From: CAVVAE01 sp963746185
GTDB taxonomy: Bacteria > Actinomycetota > Actinomycetes > Propionibacteriales > Nocardioidaceae
Assembly: GCA_963746185.1 (NCBI GenBank)
Contig: CAVVAE010000002.1
Coordinates: forward strand, 558,001 to 622,000
Direction of reading: 5' to 3'
DNA: 64,000 nucleotides
The notes under the pieces are model-generated. The model did no database searches and was not told the DNA's origin. It saw only the letters and a list, made by a program, of their open reading frames with translations. The position numbers were made by a program, and so were the translations under genes. This document shows, piece after piece, positions 51,583-59,728 of the stretch (positions are counted from its first letter, which is position 1; each line of letters begins with the position of its first letter).

Positions 51583-53865
51583 TCAGCTGATCACCGCTAT
51601 GGACCGGAGTGCTGCCCGGAGGGTGGGCTCAGACGTCACCCGGGCGGCCTCCGTGAAGTGCCGCGCGGCCCCTTTGGGGCGATTGATCAGAGTCAACGCC
51701 CAACCCATCTCGAGGTGATACCAGCCGACGCTGGGGTCGATCTCGATGGCCGTCTCGAGGTGCTCGACCGCTGACCGGGCCCGCGCCTCCAAGGGGCCGA
51801 GTCCAGAGACGAGGATGCGAACGGCGCGACCCGCGTGCTCGTCGGCCTGATTGCTTTCCTCGGTTGGCCGCCAGGACGAGAACGCTTGGGTCTTCTTGAG
51901 CAACCCCTGAACCTCCGCATGGACTCCGGCAGCCTCCTCCAACCTCCGAGCGTAGGTCAGATAGCCGGTGGCCAACAGACCTCGACCTACACGACTGATG
52001 GGGTAACTCGTGCGGGACGTGACGATGAACGAGGACAGGGCCGCGCTCGCTGCCTCTTGATTCCTCCCTCGATCCCGCGCAAGGCGTGCGACGCACTCGC
52101 GGAGGAACCCGAGGTAGCGGGTGTCATCTCCGATCTCCGCACGTCGGAGCATCGCCTCTGCTCCTTCGAGGTCGCCCGTCCGTCGAAGGAGGTCGCCGTG
52201 GAAGATGTCGAGCAGGGCGACGTTACGTGGGTGGTCCATCTCGACCCATGACTCTCGAGCGCGTTCGATGAACTTCAAGGCAGTGTCGTACTGGCCGGAG
52301 GACAGCAGGGACTCGACGGCGTTCGTCTGACATCGGGCTCGCGTCCAAGGGTCGGCGCTGGCGAACGGGTCGTCGAGGATCTGCAGGTTCAGCTCCGCGC
52401 CCCGCCACGGGTTGCCCAGGTCGTCGGCATGTTGGGCCTCCTCGGCGTCGATCTCCCAGAGCCGTCCTGCCAGCCGTTCGGTCACGAGCTCACGCGCCTC
52501 GGCGTACACGTTCTCCGCCGCTGCAGCATCGCCGCCGTTGATCAGCGCTGAAGCCTGTGCGAGAAGAAGGTCGAACAGGGCGTCTGGGCCGCCCGTCATC
52601 GTCAGCTGCCGACGCTGCTCGACCAGGGTGGCGAGCAGCCGCGACGAAAGCGGGCCGAGCAGGTCGATCGCGGCGGCTGTCGCGGCCCGGTTGGATTGAA
52701 GGACCGTGTTGCCCGGGGCATCGTCGATCAGCAGGCGAGCACCCTGCAGTGCGGTCAAGGCACCGTCGACCGACCGCCCGAGGTCGCCTGTGGCGGAGTG
52801 CGCGCGCGCAAGGCAGATCCGCGCGTTGGTCAGGTCGTGACGGGCGTCAGATACTTCTTCGGCCCGACGGACCGCGGCCTCGGCAGCTTCGATCTGCCCG
52901 TGGGTGGCCCCCAACAGCGACAGCAGGTCGGCCTTCACCATCCAGGGCTTGGCCATGTTGGGGTCGTCAGCGTGATACTCCTCGTGGAGCGCGATCTCGT
53001 CCTGGATCGAGGCCAATGCCTCGTCGAAGCGGTTGAGTCCGCGCATGGCGAGAGAGCGAGCGCCGTGGCACCAGGCGACCAAGCGGAGATCAAGCTCACC
53101 GTTCTCGCCCATGGCGTCGAGGTGGTCCAGCGCCTCCTGGTTGTGATTGCGGTAAATCGCGGACATCGCCAGGAAGTAACGGCCCCACTGGTCGAGCGCG
53201 CTCTGATCCTCCTCCGCGACCAGACCGGTCGCTGATTGCCAGCCCCGAACGAGCATGGCTGCGTGATGATGCAGCCCGTCGTTCGTGAACTCGCCGAACG
53301 TGTTGACCATCCGTCTCCAGCCGGCGTCGAAGGACCTCCGTAGTCCGGTGTGCACCAGGTTGACGGCCACTCGGACCAACCGGTCCTGCAGTTCGTCGCT
53401 CAGTGCGACGTACCGCGCAGGGTTTGTGTCGCGGATCAAGGTCTCGGTTTGCGCTAGTGCAGCGGCGGCCTGACGCGCCTTCTGATAGCGCGCCTCATGA
53501 ACGGACTCGAGGTCCGCTAGGTGGGTGTCGCAGTACGCCGGGTCGCTGTCCCAGATCTGGAGCAGCGGTCGCCGAACGGCGTCGTGGACGGACCACCCGT
53601 CACCGGCTCGCTCGTGGAGGAAAGGGCTGCGGAGCAGCCAACCGACATCCTCGTTGAACTCCTCGTCATCAGTTCCCGTGTGAGCGAGCTCGGCGAGCAT
53701 CGGCACATCGAAGACCCTGGGCAGCGCTGCCAGCAGGATCAGGTCGCCGAGGCTCGGCGATCGCTCGTTGGCCGTCGCGAGTAGCTGCTTTGCGGTCTGC
53801 GCCTCAGAACTTTCGACCTCGCTGGCCGAAGCGGTCAGGTCCTTGAACGTGGAGAGCGGCTGCAT
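51583..53865 (-). CDS. Large TPR-repeat protein, last gene of the STAND-like island
   Basis: The 760-residue protein is helical throughout with degenerate TPR units (for example ALDHLDAMGENGELDLRLVAW, ALASIQDEIALHEEYH, LKFIERARESWVEMDH, AVEHLETAIEIDPSVGWYHLEMGWAL). An N-terminal part of about 120 residues (SPSLGDLILLAALPRVFDVPMLAEL, FLHERAGDGWSVHDAVRRPL) looks like the winged-helix that follows the ATPase in STAND proteins. It starts six bases after the upstream P-loop gene. I infer that it is the split-off sensor / superstructure arm of the ATPase. Confidence 0.75.
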   Translation of the reverse strand: MQPLSTFKDLTASASEVESSEAQTAKQLLATANERSPSLGDLILLAALPRVFDVPMLAELAHTGTDDEEFNEDVGWLLRSPFLHERAGDGWSVHDAVRRPLLQIWDSDPAYCDTHLADLESVHEARYQKARQAAAALAQTETLIRDTNPARYVALSDELQDRLVRVAVNLVHTGLRRSFDAGWRRMVNTFGEFTNDGLHHHAAMLVRGWQSATGLVAEEDQSALDQWGRYFLAMSAIYRNHNQEALDHLDAMGENGELDLRLVAWCHGARSLAMRGLNRFDEALASIQDEIALHEEYHADDPNMAKPWMVKADLLSLLGATHGQIEAAEAAVRRAEEVSDARHDLTNARICLARAHSATGDLGRSVDGALTALQGARLLIDDAPGNTVLQSNRAATAAAIDLLGPLSSRLLATLVEQRRQLTMTGGPDALFDLLLAQASALINGGDAAAAENVYAEARELVTERLAGRLWEIDAEEAQHADDLGNPWRGAELNLQILDDPFASADPWTRARCQTNAVESLLSSGQYDTALKFIERARESWVEMDHPRNVALLDIFHGDLLRRTGDLEGAEAMLRRAEIGDDTRYLGFLRECVARLARDRGRNQEAASAALSSFIVTSRTSYPISRVGRGLLATGYLTYARRLEEAAGVHAEVQGLLKKTQAFSSWRPTEESNQADEHAGRAVRILVSGLGPLEARARSAVEHLETAIEIDPSVGWYHLEMGWALTLINRPKGAARHFTEAARVTSEPTLRAALRSIAVIS

Positions 53866-53871
53866 CGCGGG

Positions 53872-54777
53872 CTACGGCTTCTGGGCGATCATCTGGGCGT
53901 GGAAGAGTACTTCCATCAGCGAGCGCCCCGCGCGAATCAGCAGACACAGCGCCTCGAACTCCTCCGGCTTCATCGTGCCCACGTCGTTGGCGTCGAGGAA
54001 CTGCTGGATCTGATCCGGTGTCCACTCCGCGAAGGGGGCGAGCGGCTCCACTCGCTCACGTTCGGCAGCGCTCAAGCGATCGAGGATCATCTGCGTGACG
54101 TCGGATCCGGCGAGCACGATCACGAGCTTGTGGTCGTCGCAGTCTGTCAGCGCGCGGCGGCGCACGAACTCGTTGATCACCCACCGCCGCAGACTCTCGC
54201 CGACCTTGTCGAGCCCGTCGAACATCAAGACGACGGTGTTCTCTTTGGCGTACTCAGTCAGGTCGCCCAAGAAGGCCTCCACGCAGATGGCCCGAGCGGT
54301 CTCCTCGGCCGCATCGTCCCAGCTAGGAAACACGAACTCGTCGCTGCTGATGTTGTAGGTGACGCCAGAGATCGTGTTCGTACCGCCGGTGACTTGGGCG
54401 TTAGTCATATCGACCACACCCACCACGGACCTCAGCTTCTCCCTGAACTGCAACGTGTCACTCAACCCGCGGGCCCCGGACAGCGTCTCGAAGTTCGGGA
54501 GACTAGCGCCAGCGTCCTTGAGCGACTCATGCAGGGCCGTGACGACGGCGAACTCGTCAGGACGGCTAACAAACTCGTCTAGCTCGACCCGACCCGCGGG
54601 GACACGATGGTCACGGACCGAGAGCAGCTCTAGTTTGCGCAGCAGGTCGGACTTCCCCATCCCGCTCCGTTCGCTGACCACCATCACGCGTGGTGGCACC
54701 TCGAAGCTGACCATCTGCCCGAACAGCTGCGATTCGGCGTCACGGTCGATGATCTTGGTCGCGTCGATCCTTACCAC
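53872..54777 (-). CDS. P-loop NTPase with STAND-like features and Gly/Ser/Thr motif
   Basis: The 301-residue protein starts RIDATKIIDRDAESQLFGQM, has a nucleotide loop VVSERSGMGKSDLLRKL (residues 34-49, GMGKS intact) and a Walker B-like VVLMFDGLDKVG. Between them lies an unusual insertion, residues 118-143, of alternating small and beta-branched residues (VVGVVD, then GGTNTISGVTYN) related to a motif in the adaptor gene of the same operon. The GTG at 54777 has GGAGG eight bases upstream and follows the previous stop by four bases. It resembles AAA/STAND ATPases that switch on a downstream effector; the target is unknown. Confidence 0.75.
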   Translation of the reverse strand: MVRIDATKIIDRDAESQLFGQMVSFEVPPRVMVVSERSGMGKSDLLRKLELLSVRDHRVPAGRVELDEFVSRPDEFAVVTALHESLKDAGASLPNFETLSGARGLSDTLQFREKLRSVVGVVDMTNAQVTGGTNTISGVTYNISSDEFVFPSWDDAAEETARAICVEAFLGDLTEYAKENTVVLMFDGLDKVGESLRRWVINEFVRRRALTDCDDHKLVIVLAGSDVTQMILDRLSAAERERVEPLAPFAEWTPDQIQQFLDANDVGTMKPEEFEALCLLIRAGRSLMEVLFHAQMIAQKP

Positions 54778-54781
54778 GACA

Positions 54782-55489
54782 TCAGCCTCCGTCCGAGACC
54801 AGACTGAAGACCCGGTTGAGTGCCCGCAGGCAGCTGGGGTCCTTCGTGGCGGCAGCCGTGTAAGTGTCGAGCTCTTGCTCGGTGAGCGGTGATCGCATCT
54901 CGTCGGACAACGCGGTGAGGTGCCCACGCACCTCAAGCTCGTCGAGATCGCCGAGCTCATGGAACTCATCGGCCATCTCGTGGATTCTGGTCAGCCTCTC
55001 AGGTCGATCCACGATCACAAAGACAATCGGTTTCGCCCCCTTCTTGTTGCGTGGCAGCAGCCGTCCTTCGATGAACCTCCGAACGCTCGGGCTTGGGTCG
55101 TAGCCGTCGATGCCGACGAACGTCGGGGCGGCCGCGTCGAGCGTCGCGAAGACCGCACGCTCATCCCGCACCAGGTCGGTGAACGGCTTGATCGCAGTGG
55201 CGATCAAGCCGGACCGAGCCACACTCGCCTGTTCGTCCGACCCGCCGAGCACCGCCGCGAGAGCCCTTCGTACGTCGCTGACCCGGGTCGTGGGATCGAT
55301 CGGCAGCTGCTCCTCACAGCCCGCCACCGTGTAGCCGGCCTCACGAGCGGAGTCTCCGAGACGCCGCAGCAGATGCGTGCGGCCGCTGCCGGGCCTGCCG
55401 GCCAGCATGATCAGGGCTGACTGCTGCGTCGCCAGACGCTCCTGAAGGGACCGCCACTCGCGGCCTCGACCGATCGGCGCCGCGTCCAT
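54782..55489 (-). CDS. P-loop protein with degenerate Walker A (probable inactive STAND-type ATPase)
   Basis: The 235-residue protein starts IGRGREWRSLQERL, an arrangement typical of regulatory AAA/STAND ATPases, followed by a P-loop LAGRPGSGRTHLLRRLG in which the essential lysine is arginine (Arg37). A hydrophobic VGIDGYDPS strand stands where Walker B should be and IVFVIVDRPERL later. The lysine change suggests lost or altered ATP hydrolysis. The ATG at 55489 is five bases past the adaptor stop. I infer that it forms a pair with the following P-loop protein. Confidence 0.7.
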   Translation of the reverse strand: MDAAPIGRGREWRSLQERLATQQSALIMLAGRPGSGRTHLLRRLGDSAREAGYTVAGCEEQLPIDPTTRVSDVRRALAAVLGGSDEQASVARSGLIATAIKPFTDLVRDERAVFATLDAAAPTFVGIDGYDPSPSVRRFIEGRLLPRNKKGAKPIVFVIVDRPERLTRIHEMADEFHELGDLDELEVRGHLTALSDEMRSPLTEQELDTYTAAATKDPSCLRALNRVFSLVSDGG

Positions 55490-55493
55490 GGCG

Positions 55494-55988
55494 CTATCCG
55501 TCTCCGCCGGGTGCGGGAGGCCGACCGACCGAAGACTTGGGCGGCACGGATGCCTCGCCCGCGTGGTAGACCACTCCGGCGACGTCGCCCGAACCACTGA
55601 ACGTCGCGCCGCGCGCGTCGACGACTCCGACGATGTCACCCATCAGCTGCCAACGTGTGGTGCCACCTTCCTTCGCCTCGACGAGCTCGCGGGCTTCCCG
55701 TTCGAAGTCCGGATCGTTGGTGAGCAGCCGGCGTACCAAGTCCTCCATCGAGCCTTTGTTGTCGTCGGGCGCCTGCTCGAACCGCTCCAGAGTGGCGGCG
55801 TCGGGGGTTCCTTCGGTCTTGCCACGAAGTCGTCCCCAGAGCTTCTTGGCGGCACCGACCATTCCGTCGGCCGCTGCGTCTGTCGACTGTGCCCTCAGCT
55901 TCTTGGCAAGTTCCTCGGCACCTTCCTTGACCAGGGGCGCGAGGAACGTCGTGACCATCGTCGTAGCCAGCGCGGCAAGCTCGATCAT
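55494..55988 (-). CDS. Small adaptor-like protein with amyloid-type C-terminal motif
   Basis: The 164-residue protein has a hydrophobic-helical N-terminus (ELAALATTMVTTFLAPLVKEG), a helical middle with basic and acidic patches (LWGRLRGKTEG, DLVRRLLTNDPDFEREAREL), then residues 119-143, VGVVDARGATFSGSGDVAGVVYHA, and a proline-rich tail. This layout is like the small actinobacterial proteins with a helical domain and terminal Gly-Val-rich motif that pair with STAND genes. A strong GAGGGAGGG precedes the ATG. The shared motif with the ATPase two genes on suggests direct assembly. Confidence 0.72.
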   Translation of the reverse strand: MIELAALATTMVTTFLAPLVKEGAEELAKKLRAQSTDAAADGMVGAAKKLWGRLRGKTEGTPDAATLERFEQAPDDNKGSMEDLVRRLLTNDPDFEREARELVEAKEGGTTRWQLMGDIVGVVDARGATFSGSGDVAGVVYHAGEASVPPKSSVGRPPAPGGDG

Positions 55989-56000
55989 GAACCCTCCCTC

Positions 56001-56029
56001 TATGCATAAAAGGTACTCGCGCGGGTCAA
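56001..56029 (-). promoter_or_regulatory. Candidate promoter of the STAND-like operon
   Basis: On the minus strand TTGACC (56029-56024) is followed after 17 bases by TGCATA (56006-56001), just ahead of the adaptor's ribosome binding site. The -35 is good; the -10 is poor. It would start transcription inside the 85-base gap after the four-TM gene. Confidence 0.3.
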
Positions 56030-56073
56030 CCGTTGTGGAGGGTATTTCCGACTATTGAGGACGCCGAAACAGC

Positions 56074-56595
56074 TCAGACGAGAGAGCGTTTGCCTTCAGA
56101 GCAGGCGCGGATGAGGTAGCCACCGCCGACGATGAGCAGCAGCGCCGTCCAGACGGGTTCGATGGATTCCTGGCGGACGATGTTCACATACGTCAACGCC
56201 GCGGTGATAGCACCGATCGCGGCCATCACCTGGATGAAACTCAGCACCCGGCGCACCATGCCGAACGGCAACGCCTGGGCACGAAGCCCCCGCGAGTGGT
56301 GAACAGCGATGATGATGTCGCACGCGATCCAGTTGACCCACGCGAGAGCGATGAGCGCCAGTGCGAACACAGCAAACGTCAGTGCGCTCTGGATGGCCAA
56401 CCCGTTGAAGTCGGAGTCCCTCGCGAGCTTGGCGACGCCCAACAACGAACGTTGGTCAGCCGTGTTGTTGGGGTTGGCCGCGAACGGTCCGAGCACCGCC
56501 CAGAACACCAGCACGCTCGGGAAGAGCAGGCGTAGTGCGAGTGACACGACCGGAAGGGCTGGACTGGGTTCGGGTTCGGGAAGCGGAGTGGCCAC
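56074..56595 (-). CDS. Four-TM membrane protein at the head of the STAND-like island
   Basis: The 173-residue protein has four hydrophobic helices: LALRLLFPSVLVFWAVLG, LAIQSALTFAVFALALIALAWV, VLSFIQVMAAIGAITAALTYV and WTALLLIVGGGYLI, with a short basic-free N-terminus rich in Pro and Glu. I recognise no family. The GTG at 56595 lies 59 bases past the thiL stop and the adaptor gene follows after 85 bases, so membership in the island operon is likely but not proven. As the only membrane protein it could be the effector of the system. Confidence 0.65.
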   Translation of the reverse strand: MATPLPEPEPSPALPVVSLALRLLFPSVLVFWAVLGPFAANPNNTADQRSLLGVAKLARDSDFNGLAIQSALTFAVFALALIALAWVNWIACDIIIAVHHSRGLRAQALPFGMVRRVLSFIQVMAAIGAITAALTYVNIVRQESIEPVWTALLLIVGGGYLIRACSEGKRSLV

Positions 56596-56653
56596 GCAAG
56601 CCACCGTAGTGGTCGCGACGTTCTCACCGACAGCAACACGTCTCAAGAGCGCG

Positions 56654-57619
56654 TCAGCGGAAGTGCTGGTGGCCTGCACCCTCGTCGTACGCGGCACCAT
56701 CGACCGTGACCGAGCCGGCTTCTCCACCCTCCAGCACCGTGCCGATCTGACGCCACTCATCGGGCAGCGCCGTCTTCGCTGGGAACGTCGCCAGCAGCGG
56801 GTAGTCGTCGCCACCGGTGAGCATGAAGGTCATCGGGTCGACACCAAGCGCAGCGCCGACGGCCTGCAAAGGCTCAGCAATTTCGAAGCTGGTGCTATCA
56901 ACGTCGATGGCGACCCCGCTCGCGAATGCCACATGACCGAGATCTTGGAGCAGCCCGTCACTGACGTCGATCATCGCCGTGGCGCCGAGCTGCGCGGCTT
57001 GCGGGCCGGCGTCGTACGGCGGTTGCGGCCTTCGATGGGCGTCGACCACCACGCGCGGCGACCGGAAACCGCGTCCGAGGACGGCGAACCCGGCCGCGGC
57101 CCAGCCCTGGCGGCCCACCAACGCCACGACGTCTTCCGGTTGGGCGCCCGAGCGTCGGACGACAGCGTGCTCACACACACCCAACACGCTGATCGAGATC
57201 GTGATCATGTCGGCTTGGGTGAGGTCGCCGCCAACGACGCTGGCCCCGACGATGGCCGCTTCACCCGCGAGACCGTCGGCAAGCTCCATTGCCCAGGACA
57301 CTTCGAGATCGGGTGGCACCCCGAGTCCGACGAGCAGTGCCGTGCTGCGTCCGCCCATCGCGTTGATGTCTGACAGGTTCGCCGCAGCAGCCTTGTGACC
57401 GATGTCGGTGGCCGAGGACCAGTCAAGGCGGAAGTGCCGGTTCTGGATCAGCATGTCGAGCGATGCGACGACCTGACCACCCGTGACGGCGACCACCGCC
57501 GCGTCGTCGCCCGGTCCGACGTCGACGTGTGCGCCTTGCTCGAACCGCGACGTCAGTTCGGACAGGACTGCGAACTCGCCGAGGTCGCCGAAGGTGCCCG
57601 TCTGCCCAGTCTTCGCCAT
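56654..57619 (-). CDS. thiL: Thiamine-monophosphate kinase
   Basis: ThiL makes thiamine diphosphate from thiamine monophosphate. The 321-residue protein has the AIR-synthase-like fold with DVGPGDDAAVVAV (nucleotide and Mg binding), ANLSDINAMGG, VVGGDLTQADMI and AMIDVSDGLLQDLGHVA. The ATG at 57619 is preceded by AGGAGG; the frame runs further up but is not conserved. It is divergent from the RAM-domain gene. Confidence 0.94.
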   Translation of the reverse strand: MAKTGQTGTFGDLGEFAVLSELTSRFEQGAHVDVGPGDDAAVVAVTGGQVVASLDMLIQNRHFRLDWSSATDIGHKAAAANLSDINAMGGRSTALLVGLGVPPDLEVSWAMELADGLAGEAAIVGASVVGGDLTQADMITISISVLGVCEHAVVRRSGAQPEDVVALVGRQGWAAAGFAVLGRGFRSPRVVVDAHRRPQPPYDAGPQAAQLGATAMIDVSDGLLQDLGHVAFASGVAIDVDSTSFEIAEPLQAVGAALGVDPMTFMLTGGDDYPLLATFPAKTALPDEWRQIGTVLEGGEAGSVTVDGAAYDEGAGHQHFR

Positions 57620-57741
57620 CCTTGCGTTTCCTCCTGGCCGCTGACTCTTCGCTTTCGCACTGCCCGCTATCTGTGACAACCTAACCAGGCAGTAGCGTGA
57701 GCAACGCACCAACGACACGACTCAACACACGGGAGGTCCCA

Positions 57742-57978
57742 GTGGTCGTCCAGGCGTACATCCTCATCCAGACCGAAGTCGGCAAGGCCGCAGAGGTTGC
57801 CCTGAACATCGCCGAGGTGAAGGGAGTCACGCTGGCCGAGGACGTCACCGGTCCGTATGACGTGATCGTGCGAGCTGAGGCCCGCAACGTCGATGAACTA
57901 GGCAAGCTCGTCGTGGCCCGTGTGCAGTCGATCGACGGCATCACCCGTACCCTCACCTGCCCGGTCGTGCACATCTGA
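57742..57978 (+). CDS. Stand-alone RAM (Lrp/AsnC ligand-binding) domain protein
   Basis: The 78-residue protein is the effector-binding half of Lrp/AsnC without the DNA-binding half: QAYILIQTEVGKAAEVALNIAEVKGV, GPYDVIVRAEARNVDELGKLVV and RVQSIDGITRTLTCPVV. Such proteins form oligomers and sense small molecules; in Actinobacteria one always sits next to thiL and DUF3515. The GTG at 57742 has GGGAGG upstream. Confidence 0.9.
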   Translation: MVVQAYILIQTEVGKAAEVALNIAEVKGVTLAEDVTGPYDVIVRAEARNVDELGKLVVARVQSIDGITRTLTCPVVHI

Positions 57979-58044
57979 CCCGGGCTGTCGCCACCTTTGA
58001 CGCCGCGACCCCACTTTGACCCCACCCCGACCCGCCCTTCGACC

Positions 58045-58572
58045 ATGAGGCGCCCCCGCTCCGTGCCAGCACGGGCCGGGGGCGTTGTCATGCGGGTGGC
58101 CCTCGTTGCTGTTGTCCTCGCTGCCGGAGGCTGCGGCGAACCGGGCTCGGTCGAGATCGACGCCACCCACCCTTCATCGACGGCGGCAGGGCTGTGTGAG
58201 GACTTGGTCGGCAACCTGCCCGACACCGTGGCCGACGAAGACGTCCGTGACGTCGAGCCCTCGAATGCGCTGGGAGCCGCGTGGGGCGATCCGCCCATCG
58301 TGCTGCGCTGCGGCGTCGACAAGCCGGCGGCACTCCATGCTGACTCGGTCTGCTTCGTCGTCAACGACGTCGGCTGGTTCGCGTCGCAGGATGGCCAGGC
58401 CGTGTCCGGCGACGAACCGGTCGAAGGCGACATGACGTGGACGACGATCGGTCGGGCGGCGTACGTAGAAGTGGTGGTCCCGGAAGACGGCGATCGCGAA
58501 CCCGTCGCTCCCCTGCCCGACCTCGCCGACGCCGTTCGCAAGGCGATCCCCGAAGTCCAGCCGTGCCAGTGA
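58045..58572 (+). CDS. DUF3515 lipoprotein
   Basis: A lipoprotein with lipobox LAAGGC and mature DUF3515 sequence: LCEDLVGNLPDTVADEDVRDVEPSNALGAAWGDPPIVLRCGV, VCFVVNDVGWF and TIGRAAYVEVVVPE. The family is known only from Actinobacteria and sits between the RAM gene and ddl; no function is known. The ATG at 58045 gives a 175-residue protein with a basic n-region; the ATG at 58090 would start right at the signal core, after a GC-rich hairpin. Confidence 0.85.
   Translation: MRRPRSVPARAGGVVMRVALVAVVLAAGGCGEPGSVEIDATHPSSTAAGLCEDLVGNLPDTVADEDVRDVEPSNALGAAWGDPPIVLRCGVDKPAALHADSVCFVVNDVGWFASQDGQAVSGDEPVEGDMTWTTIGRAAYVEVVVPEDGDREPVAPLPDLADAVRKAIPEVQPCQ
58051..58084 (+). terminator. GC-rich hairpin after the RAM-domain gene
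   Basis: CGCCCCCG pairs with CGGGGGCG and, inside, CCGTG with CACGG around a CCAG loop. It follows the RAM-domain gene and is the likely terminator, ending in TTGTC rather than a T-run. It overlaps the beginning of the longer DUF3515 frame. Confidence 0.45.
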
Positions 58573-58584
58573 CACGGCCGGGAG

Positions 58585-59700
58585 TCAGCGCAGTCCGGCT
58601 GGCCGCTCCCGTGCCAACGTGATGAGGCGGTCAACCAGCTCGGGATAGTCGACACCTGACTCTGCCCACATGCGGGGGAACATCGACGCCGGAGTGAAGC
58701 CAGGCATCGTGTTGATCTCGTTGATCACCAGCCTGCCGTCGTGACCCAAGAAGAAGTCCACTCGCGCCAGGCCCTCGCACTCGAGCGCCTCGAACGCTGC
58801 CACCGACATCCGCTGGATCTCGTCAGTGAACTCCTCGGAGAGATCGGCGGGAACCTCGAGCGTGACGCCCTCTTCACCGAGGTACTTTGCCTCGAAGTCA
58901 TAGAACTCGTGGTCGCCGTAGCCGGTGATCTCGGCGACCTGGCTCGCGTCGGCGCCCCCGTCAAGCCGTTGCAGCACCCCACACTCCATCTCGCGGGCGC
59001 CCTCGGCTGCCCGCTCGACGAGCACCTTGGGGTCGTACTCGCGGGCGTGCTCGATGGCCGCGTCGAGCCCGTCCACGTCGTACACCTTCGAGATGCCCAG
59101 ACTTGAGCCACCACGGGCTGGTTTGACGAACACCGGATAGCCAAGTGACTTCACGGATTCGCGTGCTGCTGCGGCGTCGTGGCTCCACTCGCGGGGCTTG
59201 ATGACGACGTAGGTCGTGACGGGGAGACCGGCAGCGGCAAGCACGATCTTCATGTAGTGCTTGTCCATGCCGACGGCAGAGGCGAGCACCCCTGATCCGA
59301 CGTAGCGGATGCCGGCGACCTCGAAGAGGCCCTGGATCGTGCCGTCTTCGCCCCACGGTCCGTGCAGGAGCGGAAAGACGACGTCGACCTCGCCGAGCTC
59401 ACGCGGCGTCTCACCTGGATCGGCAACAGTGATCGCGCGCCGCCCGGGGTCGTTGCTCACGACGACGGCTCGTGCGGCGGCGTCGACCTGGGGGGTGTGA
59501 GAGGCGGTGAGGGCAAGCCGTTCGGCTTCGCCCGACTCCAGCACCCATTTGCCGTCGACGCTGATACCGATGGGCACCACGTCGTACACCTCGGGGTCGA
59601 TCGCGGACAACACGCTGGCCGCGGTGGAACATGAGACGGCGTGCTCGCTGGAACGGCCGCCGAACACGACAGCGATCCGGGGTTTGCGGGAGGCAGTCAT
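58585..59700 (-). CDS. ddl: D-alanine--D-alanine ligase
   Basis: Ddl joins two D-alanines for peptidoglycan. The 371-residue protein begins IAVVFGGRSSEHAVSCSTA, has the ATP-grasp VFVKPARGGSSLGISKVYD, then LARVDFFLGHDGRLVINEINTMPGFTPASMFP with the Mg-binding acidic residues. The ATG at 59700 gives the family N-terminus; the longer frame adds an unrelated prefix. It is divergent from the PLP enzyme gene with a 28-base gap. Confidence 0.94.
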   Translation of the reverse strand: MTASRKPRIAVVFGGRSSEHAVSCSTAASVLSAIDPEVYDVVPIGISVDGKWVLESGEAERLALTASHTPQVDAAARAVVVSNDPGRRAITVADPGETPRELGEVDVVFPLLHGPWGEDGTIQGLFEVAGIRYVGSGVLASAVGMDKHYMKIVLAAAGLPVTTYVVIKPREWSHDAAAARESVKSLGYPVFVKPARGGSSLGISKVYDVDGLDAAIEHAREYDPKVLVERAAEGAREMECGVLQRLDGGADASQVAEITGYGDHEFYDFEAKYLGEEGVTLEVPADLSEEFTDEIQRMSVAAFEALECEGLARVDFFLGHDGRLVINEINTMPGFTPASMFPRMWAESGVDYPELVDRLITLARERPAGLR

Positions 59701-59728
59701 TGCAGCGAGCCTATCGGCCTGCCCCACA

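Noticed and set aside
51583..56595. The island as a toxin-antitoxin or restriction system
   Set aside because: No nuclease, methyltransferase, helicase or toxin domain is visible; the parts are ATPase, TPR, adaptor and membrane proteins only.
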